Notes under the pieces: generated by a model
What the model was told of the DNA's origin: nothing
What the model saw: only the letters and a program-made list of their open reading frames with translations
The model's database searches: none
Shown here: one piece after another, positions 21,022-32,589 of the stretch
Position numbering within the stretch: position 1 is the first letter of the stretch
How the letters are laid out: the number at the start of each line of letters is the position of its first letter
Program-made: the position numbers and the translations under genes
From: Cannabis sativa
Lineage: Eukaryota; Streptophyta; Magnoliopsida; Rosales; Cannabaceae
NCBI RefSeq assembly: GCF_029168945.1
Contig: NC_083601.1
Location: 33,283,660 to 33,347,659, forward strand
Direction: 5' to 3'
Length of the DNA: 64,000 nucleotides

Positions 21022-22141
21022 ACAAAAGAAATAACAGAGGATGAATGAAACAATATTCCCATTACTGAATCAAGAGAGTAATAGCTCTTTAATTACAATT
21101 CTATGATAGTAAGTTAGGAAAGAAATAACAGAATTCAGTTAAATAAAGTGTACAAGTTGTAACTAACTCTACTAATTGTATTCCGCTAACAAACATTCTT
21201 GCTTAACACCCTCCACAAGTTTAACTGGGAAAGGGAGACCAGACTTAGTATGTCTCTTAATAGTGCAAATCTAAAAGTATGCAAAGCCTTGATGAATATG
21301 TCATCTATTTGATCTTAAGTGCTTGACTTGAAGTTGATTGTTGAAGATCTTTTCTCGCACAAAATAAAGGTCTGGCTCAATATGTTTGGTGTGCGAGTGC
21401 AGAACAGAATTAGCAGACATTAGAACTATACTCTCGTAAACACACCACAATGTAGGAATAGGTTGCTGAGCGAAACCAACTTCAGTGAGCAAGGAGGAGC
21501 CAAACTAATTTTGTTGCAGCATTAGCAAGACTGCAGCATTCAACTTTGATTCGAACGAGTGCAACAATGTATTCTTTGACAGACTTTGTGACCAACAGAT
21601 CCTAAACGATCCACAAGAATTTTGATTTGAAGAAGGTACTTATTAACAGAGAGATAACCTTTCTTGCAATATTGGAGATGGTTGGTTTACAAATTAATTT
21701 TAGTAGAAGTTTGAGTGACAAAATATACCTCTAAAGTTTTCTAAACTTGAGCTGAGATTTCAGTGGCAACGATTCGAGTGAGGACTCCATTAGACATAAA
21801 AGAGATGAGCCACCGGTATAGCAGTTGATCCTAAACTTTCCGTTCCAAGAAACTTGGATTGAATTGACCAAGAATTTGAGCTTCTTGATTGAGAAATTTT
21901 GGTGGAGGATTTACTAAATCAGAGATAAAATCATAAGGACGATGTCCTCAAATGGCAAAGAGAACCTATGGACGCCACAGAATAAAATTGTGATCGTCTA
22001 GCTTGACAGAGACTGAGAAAAGGCAACCGGAGTGAAGACTAATTTGTTGCAGGTTGAATCGCCATGAATTCAGAGAAGATGGGATGACGAACACAAAGAT
22101 AACAAAAAAACAAGGCAGAACGAAGAGATGCAGAACCAATT

Positions 22142-22199
<58 letters not shown>

Positions 22200-22311
22200 C
22201 TCAACTGAATCAAGAGAGTAATAGCTTTTATATTAGAATTCAGTTAAATAAAGTGTACAAACTGTAACTAACTCTACTAACTGTATTCCTAACTAACAGT
22301 CTTGCTTAATA
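21022..22311 (-). mobile_element. Shrunken Ty1/copia-like element with diverged LTRs
   Basis: Two related segments flank the region: one ends at 21208 (gcttaaca) and one at 22311 (gcttaata). They share the run gaatcaagagagtaatagct and the gtaactaactctacta block. On the minus strand the first is the 3' LTR, beginning TGTTAAGCAAG right after a purine-rich CTTGTGGAGGG tract. Inside, the minus-strand frame 21492-21301 holds a copia RNase H tail (SHTKHIEPDLYFVREKI). Nearly all of gag-pol is lost. The outer ends and target duplication could not be fixed. Confidence 0.65.
22147..22195 (+). repeat. (GA)n microsatellite
   Basis: A 49-nt uninterrupted GA tract lies inside the shrunken copia element, just inward of its 5' LTR. 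Confidence 0.95.
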
Positions 22312-22890
22312 GTACATGATAAAGATGCTTTCATAGGCAATTTCAATGAGGGAGGGTCATGGGGGTTAGGTAGGTGCAAGGAGGGACGAATTGAAATAGA
22401 ATTGTGTCAATTTTTATTTTTCAAACTTCGTAGATAATTTGTTAAATTTGTTAATATTAACCCCAGAAAGTTGAAAGAATACACAAACAAATAACCCTTA
22501 CAATAAAGATGAATTCTCTACTCCGTTCTGTCTACAACATGACAAGAATGATATGAGACCTCTATACTCTATAGGCTGCAGCATAGGGCTGAAGTGATTA
22601 ATAATAATATAGTAGATATTTTATTAGCTATATGATTCACTTCAACTATCCAAAAAAGGTTTCAAATAAACCACTGGCGAGAAAAACAACTTCCTTGTAC
22701 ATTTCAAAAAGCTTCCACTTTGTTTAATAAATCTAACACTTATAAACTCTCATGTTTAAGTATATATATATACCTACTATATATCAGAAGATACAACTAC
22801 TAAGCACCGCAGCAAATGTGATGGATGCCCCAAGAAAACCAAAAAATGAAATGCTGTTTCAAATTACAAGCCTTGTAAACTGAGCATGAC
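22312..22890 (-). other. 3' flank of the RRM gene
   Basis: AT-rich sequence that should include the 3' UTR of the RRM gene just past its stop at 22891. No other gene or repeat of note is seen. Confidence 0.4.
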
Positions 22891-25800
22891 TCAGGCATTT
22901 CCATTCGCTGTGATTCCAGCACATAGGCCTCCTGTCTTCACCTCATCAACAAGAGACTGCTTCAAGTAGAAGAGCGGAAGCATTTTTATGGGAGCAATAT
23001 GAGAGTTTTAAAGAGTCTTAAGACCAAGCATATATCATATAAATAGTAGGTTCTCGAGCAAGGAGAGCGTGAATATGTATGCAAGTCAATGTCATGTTAC
23101 AGGAACGACAGTATTATTACCAGAAAAACAGAGGTTTAAGAAAGATGAATAAGTACTACGAAACTAGTATGTATGCAAAATGGCATACAGATAAACGTGA
23201 GTAAAAGATCAATTATATGCGTTATCTCTCATAAGTCCTAACTACGAATAAAGCATGAACTAAGAAAAAAGTAGTATCATATATGGTACATGAGGACTCT
23301 CAGAGATGACCAACCTGAAGTTGTTTTTCCCTGGTTTTAAGTCTTTCAGTATAATCTTGTACTAGCAGAAAACATTTGTGAAGCTGCAGAAAATTAAAGA
23401 AACATCAGCACTGAATCCAATCATTGTCTGGGTAGAATTTCTCCAGCTTTATATTGATAAATATTTGAAATACCTTGGTCAACTGTGTCTTATTGTATGA
23501 TGAGGTTTTCTTTACATTAATCAACGCATCTTCCAATTTCTGCATTAATCATAAAAATATTACAGGGAAATGAAAGTCACCTTGCTCATTATGAGAAAAC
23601 AGAAGTGGTGAAAACACTAAATCAAAAAAGTAAAGTGATATAACTCAAGCAACAAGGATATGATTTACCTTAGACTTTTGCTGCAAGTACAAAACAGATT
23701 TTTCATTCTCTTCTAAGTTATCTTCTAACTGCAGAATCTGAAAAGTAAAGAATCTTAGATCCACAAAAACAAATCTGAGATAAAGATAACAATGTGTGTG
23801 TGTGTGTGTTTCCACTGAATTCTTAGCAGCAAAGTTTTGACTATGCATTTACTGAACAATGAAAGTGCCCTCGCTCAAGTTTTTTCCTTTTGTAGTGAAG
23901 ATAAGAAAACTACCACATATCATCCAATGGTCATCAGCAAACTTTTGAAAATAATTAAGACCTCTTTCTATTGTAAGCAAACAATGTGCAATCATAATAT
24001 TCTTCTACAAATCAGAATAAAACACAAACCTCTTTGTTTAGTTCTTCAAGCCTTTGACTGGATCTATACAGTTGTTCTTCTAGCTGATAAGGTAAGAATT
24101 TTGAAAAAAGAAGAAGAGAGAGCACCCTAAACAAATACATGGATGCAACTGCCTACTTAACAAGAAAATCAGAATGTTTACTTACTTGGTCATCATTTAT
24201 ATCACTTACAAATTCTTTACTGTGTCGATCAGCTTCAGTTGACCTGGAGAAAAAAAATGATATCATAGGGATGAACAAATGTAAATTCTAATGCCAATGC
24301 CTTAAAGTATATGATTTTCTGTCCTCTCACTCCGTATAAAGATAGAGTACCAAGAACTTTTATATGATAGAGTACTTATTTGAATTCAAAGAGGATTCAG
24401 ATATCTGCATATAACAGAAATTGTTGATCTGAAAAACAAGACAGCCACATAGACCACTATTTTATAATCTCTATTTACACTCAAACATTGGGAAAAAAAC
24501 ATGTATTATAATCCACTTGTCAACATTGCAAGACAAACTAAAAACAAAAAGATCCTACCCAAATGATTTCCCCATCTAAAACTGAAATATCTTCCAGAGT
24601 ATGTTGTATAAGAGTGGGTAAAAAGTGATCTCCCAAAACGTTTTCTTAGCTACGTGTCTAGAAGATAGTACGACAAACTGCCAGGAAGTTGAATATAAAA
24701 ACTATAGTAAAAGCAGATCACTGCACTGCACAAGACTCTCTAAAAACTGTGTAAAGAAAGCCAACAGCAACAAAGAAAATGATTGCTTCACAATTGCATA
24801 AAGTAAAATATAACACCAAAGGACATTTTCTGCAAGAGATTAGTTAAGATATGCAAACATATGCTTAAGAAAAATATTGACCAACTAATAGCTTGTTACA
24901 GATCAAAATTTTGGACCGTAGAATCAACCAAGAGATACCTTACCCATTCAATTTCAAAAAAGCATCTATTTCCACAAATGTATCATGGCCATTGGCTCTA
25001 TCAATATCCCTTTTCCTATAAAAGTTGAAATCACGATCTTTCTCCCAATCCTCTCTGTCATTATCTACCAGGTCTCTATCTTGAACTCGATCTCGGTCCA
25101 AGAAACTACCCTTTGCTCGTTCAAAATCATGATCTCTTTCTCTTTGCAAATCATAATCTTGAGACCGATCACGCTCTCTCGAACTTCTATCATGGTACTG
25201 CCTTCTATCACGATCATAATCCCTTTCTTTATCTCTATCTCGATCTCTTACCCGACCTCTACCCCATTCCCTGCCACTCTCAAAATTCTGTAGGAAACTG
25301 TCTCTACCAAAATTTGTTCTTCCACCTCTGGTTCTTACACCATTTACTCTGACAACTCGTCCATCAATAGTCTGTTTCAAATGTTTCATAATAAGAAAAC
25401 TACAAACACAATAAACTTCATGCACAAAATGGTTCCACTTTGCTCTAAAAGTGTATTGAAATTCAAAAAAGAAAAAAAGAAAAAAAAGAAAAAAAACCGA
25501 CCTTGCCATCCATGCATTTAATGGCATCAATGACTGACCTAGGATTTGTGAAAGTAACAAAAGCATAGCATTTTCCTCTTGTACCACGATCATTAACAAT
25601 CTGTAGGGCGAAGAAAAACGCATGATCGAGTCTCATTACGATATATCATGATCAAGTACTCCCATTTACAAATAAAATACATTTCATGAACACATACATA
25701 TAATAACATATTAACATAGATAATGAAAAAAATTGCTACCCACTAACAAACGTAGACTGATCACTGGTTATCAACTTCTATTACAATTTCACATTATCCC

Positions 25801-26035
25801 ATTTCCTTTGGTCATAGTTCCAGTACTTCGTTCCCGGACAATTTAAAAGGAACAAAATAGTGAGAGCAAAGAAAAACCCCAAATGCTTAAACCCTAGACT
25901 CAAATAAAAGTGTTTTCTGCTTACCTTAACAGCGTCGACAGCGCCATAGACATCGACTACTCGGCGAATAGACTCATCGGAAGCATCGTAGGGGATCCCT
26001 CCAATGTAAATCGATCTTTCGTCGTCTACTGTCAT
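22891..26035 (-). CDS. RRM RNA-binding protein with Asp/Arg-rich linker and coiled-coil tail
   Basis: Nine exons join in frame: 26035-25925, 25600-25502, 25371-24944, 24243-24186, 24084-24031, 23737-23669, 23539-23474, 23383-23315 and 22956-22891, with GT...AG introns, giving 339 residues. The ATG at 26035 opens MTVDDERSIYIGG. One RRM covers residues about 8-85 with RNP2 IYIGGI (9-14) and RNP1 GKCYAFVTF (46-54). A long D/R/E-rich repeat (RDRDRDKERDYDRDR type) fills about 105-215. The rest is a chain of Leu-spaced helices (LEEQLYRSSQRLEELNKE, ILQLEDNLEENEK), predicted coiled coil, spread over small exons that mostly end on codon borders. A nuclear role in RNA processing is likely from this layout. 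I do not know a specific name. The minus-strand TTG-begun extension upstream of the ATG was not used. Confidence 0.87.
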
Positions 26036-27544
26036 CCTATTGAAGAATCTATGCAACTCCAATTTTCATTAAGAAAAAAAATAGTCATTTGTCAAGTGTT
26101 TTTTTTTTTCTTCTATATTTTTCTTTTTTTCTTTTTACATATAATTAATAAAAGTGATATTTTTTTTTTATGTTTTATAATTTATTGAAAGTTAATTTAT
26201 AAATGATTTATATGTTTTAATATTATTGATCTCTTATTATTTTTTTATTAATTTATAATTGTATTTCTATTATTTTAGTTATTTTATTGTTGTTTTATAG
26301 TTGTTTTAATATTATTTTTAATTTTTACTAACTCAAAAAAGAAAACAAAAAATAAAAAATTAAAAGAATAATACTACAAAAAAGATAAATCATGTTGTCA
26401 AAATTAAGTAAAAAAGATTCTTAATACAAACATATTAAGGAGTTGATATTATTTTACTTTTTGCAATTAGATCAATATTTTATTATTTTTTAGTTATTTT
26501 GTAATTATATTTTTGTTGTTTTATAACTAATTTTAGTTGTTTGTTAAGTTGTTCTATGATTGTTTTTTAGTTATTTTTTTTATTTTACTGAAACACAATA
26601 TTTTTGAGATTTTAAAATTTTACACACAATATTTTTGTAAAGTTTGTACAGTAAAAATGTAAAACACTCTGCGTGTAGGTATTTTTGTAAACTTTTCCTA
26701 ATTTTACAGTATTTTTGTAAGTTCTCATTTGATTTGTGTGGGAATGTTCAAGTTTGTGTAGCAACTAAATGTTGGAGCTACAAATTTAGTTTTGAAAAAA
26801 AAAATTACTAGAAAAAAATAATGGGTATTGGCTAGAATGTTGAAGACTTTATTTAATTAACTAAACTAGAGACAATTTACTTCAATTTACACCACACTAC
26901 CACTACCCACAAAATCCAATTGTTCAACATTAAAGACTTTAATCACACTGAATCTTTTAGATTTCTTTCTCTAATTATTTCCTTGGTGTTCTATTAACAA
27001 CATTTCATTTAATTAATTATTTTTGCACATTTTTTTTTTCCTTGAATTTGTTCTATTCTTTTTCAATGCTAAACTTGAAAAATATTAATAAGTAAAATTA
27101 CACAAAACACAACTAAAAATATTTTAAAATCCTAACTAAAAATAGGACTAATTAAGTCCTAACAACTTGCAAGCTTGAAGATATATAGGATATATCTTTG
27201 AAGATATCAAACTCGTGACCTTTGGTCAGGATATGCAAACAGTTGTGCATTGGACACTGGTCGGATGGTGCCATTCACCCTGGACGGAGTATTCTTCTGT
27301 TTGGAAAGTAACATCTGTCTGGCAAGCCTAATCCACTTGGAGTAGTGTGAGGTTTGGAGCCTTTATTAAGCATATTGTTCTACGTGATCGGATGATCTGA
27401 TCAGGAAGCTCGTTCACCTTACAGAAAGTGCATTGTTGGAACATGCTATTTTCCTTTTGCGAACTTACTAGTCAAACACTCTCTGTGAGATGGCTCTTTG
27501 TCCATGCATCATACTGTTTGGATGATCTTCCACGTGATCTCTTT
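26036..27544. other. 5' flank of the RRM gene and AT-rich spacer
   Basis: The stretch next to 26036 should hold the RRM gene's leader and promoter, but no TATA box stands out in the oligo-T/A-rich sequence. From about 27180 the base composition becomes more balanced and reads like decayed transposon sequence leading into the TRIM-like array. No coding region was recognised. Confidence 0.35.
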
Positions 27545-29552
27545 TGTGACAGTTAATAGTCCAGTGATTTGTAAGAGAAAATACTGGGTAAGCTATGCAA
27601 TCTCACATCACCTAGGGAAGGTCAAGTTGGATGATTTTGAGACTTTGTAGGTATGGGACTACACAGTTAAAGAGGACTTAAATGGATTGATTGGTACTAC
27701 CAATATCAACAAGGTGCATCTTATTTTTTGGTAACCCATCACGAAAGAACTCCACGGTTGAGTGTGCTTGACTTGGGATAATGTCACGATGGGTGACGAC
27801 CTCTTGGGAAGTTTTCCTAGGAAGTGTACGAGTGAGGACAAAGTACGTTAGAAACACTCGTGTTGGTTTGTAGGGTCAGTCGTCATTCCAAGAAGCAGCC
27901 AGATTGACGTACTCGTGTAAAGAGTCATCATTCCATGGGTGTAAGGACCTAATGGAAGCTTGAAGTGGGGACGTTACAAATGGTATCAAAACCTTAACCC
28001 AACTAGAAGTGTGGTCAACGAGGACGTCGGATCTCGTAGGGGGTGATTGTGATAGTCAGTAGTTCCGTAATCCGTAAGGGAAAATTCCAGGTAAGTTGTG
28101 CAATCCCACATCGCCTAGGGACAGTCCAGTGGGATGATTCTGAGAATGTGTAGGTATGAGACTACACAGTTGAAAAGGGCTTAAATGGATTGCTTGGTAC
28201 TATATGTATCAACAAAGTGCATTTTGTTATTCGGTAGCCCATCATGAAAGAACTCCACAATGAAGCGTACTTGACCTGTGATAATTTCAGGATGAGTTAC
28301 CTCCTAAGAAGTTTTCCCAGGAAGTGTGAGAGTGAGGACAAAGCACGCTGGAAATATTCGTGTTAGTTTCTAGGGCCAGTCATCAGTCCATAAAGCAGTT
28401 AGAGTGACGTACTGTGTATAAGAGCCATCATTCTGTGGGTGTAAGGGTCCAATAGAAGCCTAAAGCGGGGAACTTACAAATGGTATCAGAGCCTTGACGC
28501 AGCCGAAAGTGTGGTCGACGAGGACGTCAGACCTCGTAAGGAAGGTGATTGTGACAGTCAGTAGTCTCGTGATTCGTAAGGGAAAATACCGAGTAAGTTG
28601 TGCAATTTCACATCGCCTAGAAGGTAGAGATGTACATCAAACCGCTCAAACCGCCCGCACCGCAAAAAAAAATACGGTTTGAAATTCTTCGCGGTGCGGT
28701 TACGGTTTGAATTTTTCCCAAACCGCGCGGTGCGGTGCGGTTTGCGATTTTGAATTATTAAACCACGATTCAAACTCCACCACACCGCATGTTTTAAAAT
28801 TTCAATTTTTATATTTATTTAATTAAGCCCATACATATGAGCCCAACTCAAGCCCATAAATCTTAGGGCAAAATCCATAACTCTTCACAAACCCTCTCTT
28901 CTTAGCAACAAACCCAAGCCCATACATGGGTATTGAAATTTGGAGTTGAAAGTTTGTGTTTGTTTTATTTTTAATATATTGCTGAAAATATGTTAGTTAT
29001 ACATTTATATTGTTGTTGGAATTTAATTAGTTTCAAGTTTGTTATTTTGATTTAGGTGTGTTGTTGAAAGTTTAAAAAGATTATTGACTTATTTTTGTTG
29101 TTATAACTTTTATTAGTCTCAAGTTTGTTGTATTTTCTTAAGTGTTTTGGAATAATTATATTAATGATAGTTTAATTATTTTATGATGATTTTAAAAGAA
29201 AATTGTGATAGTTCAAACTCGCAGAAACCGCACCGCACCGCATCATTTTTTGCGGTACGGTTTTTGCGATTATTTAGTATCGCGGTGCGGGTGCGGTTTG
29301 GAAAATTAGAAAAACCGCATGTGCGGGTTAGTTTGAAAAAATGGTTAAAAACCGCACCACTCGCACCGCGAACACCCCTACTGGAAGGTCAAGTAGGATG
29401 ATTATGAGATTGTGTAGGTATGTGACTGCACAGTTGAATAGAGCTTAAATGAATTGATAAGTACTACCTATATCAACAATGTGCATCTTGTTGTTTGGTA
29501 ACACATCACAAAAGAACTTCACAGTCAAGCGTGCTTGACCTGGAGTAATTTT
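27545..29552 (+). mobile_element. Tandem TRIM-like array: three LTRs, two tiny internal regions
   Basis: LTR1 is 27545-27978, LTR2 28048-28478 and LTR3 28550-28624 plus 29389 to about 29552 (truncated, and split by an inserted element). Each begins TGTGAYAGTYA and the complete ones end TTACA. After LTR1 and LTR2 a primer site follows two bases later (tggtatcaaaacc 27981-27993; tggtatcagagcc 28481-28493, initiator tRNA-Met type). Only about 70 bp later a purine-rich tract precedes the next LTR. So the internal regions are about 69-71 bp and non-coding. This is the layout of a terminal-repeat retrotransposon in miniature, in tandem with a shared LTR. Confidence 0.8.
28625..29380. mobile_element. 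Non-autonomous hAT-type element in LTR3 of the TRIM array
   Basis: The 756-bp insert starts TAGAGATGTACATC and ends CGAACACCCCTA, hAT-type ends. Flanks are CTAGAAGG (28617-28624) and CTGGAAGG (29381-29388), an 8-bp duplication with one mismatch. Both ends carry clusters of AAACCGCACCGC-type repeats in opposite orientation, giving strong subterminal folding. No transposase is present. Confidence 0.85.
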
Positions 29553-32500
29553 TTTACAAAATTATTAAAAGTACAACAAGAATTTTAAGTTAGTATAATG
29601 AAATTGGCAACTCAAATAAAGCACTACACGAAAATATTAACCCTACAAGTAGTGTCAAACCAACTCATGATATAATTTATATTTTTTTATGGTAATATCA
29701 CTTATATTTTAAAAAGCACGAAACAATATAAGTCCTAGCTGCATAAGTACAAATATGATTTTATATCACTTTTGAAAATGTTTCATTGTGCATTGATGAA
29801 CTTGAAAGTTTTTTTCGTTTTGAAAATTAATAAATATTGGGAAGACAATTTTGTATTAGGAAACTTCCTAATTGAATCATTTTTTTGTAATTTGAAATCT
29901 TGGTTGCTCTTTGATATAGACATATAGTGTGTGAGTAAGAGAGTGTTTAGTTACTATGCATAGTCCCGAAGCTGATTTGATGTGTGGAAACTTCGAAGTA
30001 GAAGTAGGAACTAGGAAGGTTGTTCTAATTCCAACTTTGTACATGCCTTGTGTAATATTTAAAAGTGTAGCACTTATATATTTTTTTTAACAGAAAATAT
30101 ATACTACAACAAAATAATTGAATCCTTTCAAAAAAAAAAAAATAATGGAATGAATTCTTCAAAAATAAAAAAATAATTGAATGAAAGGTTCTTATTTATC
30201 AAAGGAAGGGAAGGGAGAGAGTAAACTCTGGTCTGTGCGGCTACACCGTGTCTAACCCGAAATATTGGAAAAGCTGCCCGGGTCAACTGGACAATGAGTC
30301 AAACTTCAACTACCAATTGACCCTTGAACATATTGAGTAGTTAAAAATTAACGGTTTTGATTAAATGAGTCCCATTATAGATCGGTACTTCTCTGCCCTC
30401 CTTCCTTTATATGTTGCTTTCATCATTTATTTATTTTCAACTCATGTCTTTTCATTTTTTTCAAGTGTATTACAACATTTCGAAACAAACTATTAAATCC
30501 TATTGACTTGCTTTATTGTATTTGTTATATTCATTTAATTTAATTTTAATGTTATGTCCTACAAATTTTAATTCAGTAATATCCGTTATTATAAAATATT
30601 GGATAGTGTAAATATATATTCACCTCTCTTCTTACCTTTTCAAAACAAAATCTCTCATTATGTACGAGTAAAAATAGACCAAATCAAATAAGATAGTTGC
30701 TTATTTTTTATTCTTTAAAACTCAACATTGTACAAGATTAAGAAAAAGAAAAGTGAAGAAGTGAGATTATGACTTGGTAAAAGAAAATTGATAGAGAGGT
30801 TTGCAATGATTTTACGATCATACGTAAGCATCAAGGGTCCACATCTTTCCTAGTCAGAAGTGGGACCCATTAGGTGGATAGGTGATTTTACGTAGCTCTT
30901 TAAGTCTCACTCATACGAAAATTGACCCAGAAAAGAAGGCAGAGATAGAAAAAAAAGGAGAGGAAGATGAGATAGATACAGTCGACACGTGGGAGAAAAC
31001 TGACACGTGAATATACTGCTGCTCTCTCTAGTCATAGCGTAACTTAGGTTGAGGTGGTCCCTACTTATTTATATGTAATTTCAAATGTGGGCCACCACGC
31101 CCTCTCCAACTTGCCCATACCACCCAGCCCACAGCTCCGTAACGGGATCACGTGAAAAATGGATAAGAAACAAAACCCTCGACGTTTTGTCTGATGGCCC
31201 ACTCTTCCGTTTCCTCTTCATTATTATTAATTTTATTTCTTTTTAAGAAAAAAAACATTTATTTATTTATTTTAAAATTTAAAGAAGAACATGAGTTTAA
31301 TTGTATCTTTTTTAGGGATGACAGTACATTTTAGAAATTATTTTGAGGCTGAAATTTTACAGAGAAAACTGGCTGCTCTGCTGATCTGATAGTGAGTCAG
31401 GTTAAGGCTCCTTTCAAGACAGGAGGAAATGACAGCCAGATCAGTTACAGGATTGATGTATAGAGCACTCTCATGGTCATGTGATCCAACTCTGCACTCT
31501 TCCTTTTCTCTATGTTAATTATTAATATTATTTCCTTTTTTCTATTATTTTTATGTGATATAATATTGGTGGTAGAACCTAAAAATAGCTACAATAGACC
31601 ATATTTGTTAACTACGCCCATCTCCGCATTATTGGGTCACAATCACAAAAGCTAGAACGTAACATAGCAATCGTGAACCTTTAAGTACTTTTATGAATTT
31701 TTAATAAACAAAGCATTAAAAAATTCATAAATGTCATATCTGGTCTTCTTTTTAATATAGAAAATAGAATTAATTAGTTTAATAATTAAGAGCACGATGG
31801 TAAGTGAAGTATACATAAACATATTTTAATAGGTCATGAAAAGCAAGGATCAATTATGCCACCCAAAAGAAACACGTAATGCTTCAAAATTATAAGTGTT
31901 TGGTAGTGCGTAGCCGTCTGTAACCAAAAATTAAAGAGATTTGAAGATGTTTCCTATGTTATAGCCCTTTGAATTAATTCCATAAATAGTAAAACATCAA
32001 CTACTTGAAGGACACATCCCCCTCCTATGTGTTCCTTCTTCTTAATATAACCACCACTATTTTTATTTTTATTTATTTTATTTAAAAAATAAGAAAATTA
32101 TATAATAATATAAAACAATGAACATAACACACACCACAAATCTTATCCGTTGACTACTACTAACACTACAAACTGACTGAAACTACTTCTTAAAGGAAAG
32201 AGGAGAAGGTCTAGTTTTTCTTTAATTTTCTTCCTAGCTAGAACTTATTTATATGTATATATATGTTCGGTTGGTTTCGAAATTTAACCATGATTTAATA
32301 ATATCCTGGGTCCAATTTGTTGCGTATGAATGAATTAGATGATAAATTGGACAGCGACATCATATATTGACTCTAAAAAAATTATATTTTCTTCTTAAAT
32401 TAAAATTAAAATGATAGCTCCATGACTAGGGGTGCAGCGCGGCCTACCAAATTAGAATATTTCTTTCTCTGCAAAAGTAAATTTCAAACGACAATATAAT

Positions 32501-32589
32501 TATAGACTTGTAAAAAAACAATATATAATTGTGAAAAAAAAGGAGGGAAGGGGAAAAAAATTTACAACGCTGAGCTATTGTTTTCACTA
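29553..32589. other. Spacer between the TRIM array and the DELLA gene
   Basis: No coding region is supported. The part nearest 32589 should contain the DELLA 3' UTR. A less AT-rich stretch (about 30780-31460) holds three G-boxes listed separately and looks like regulatory DNA or an untranslated transcript unit. Confidence 0.35.
30986..31154. promoter_or_regulatory. Cluster of three G-box motifs (CACGTG)
   Basis: CACGTG occurs at 30986-30991, 31004-31009 and 31149-31154. The G-box binds bHLH and bZIP factors (light, ABA and gibberellin-linked PIFs). It lies 1.4 kb beyond the DELLA stop and far from any start codon, so the target gene is unknown. Confidence 0.45.

Noticed and set aside
26100..26200. 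Plus-strand frame 25910-26188 as a gene
   Set aside because: It is antisense to RRM exon 1 and runs into oligo-T sequence.
29624..29658. CACTAC...GTAGTG pair as a tiny CACTA element
   Set aside because: Only about 34 bp apart with no subterminal repeats or duplication.
30818..30880. Possible miRNA hairpin (GGGTCCAC ... GTGGGACCC)
   Set aside because: Stem of about 8 bp is too short and no longer pairing arm was seen.
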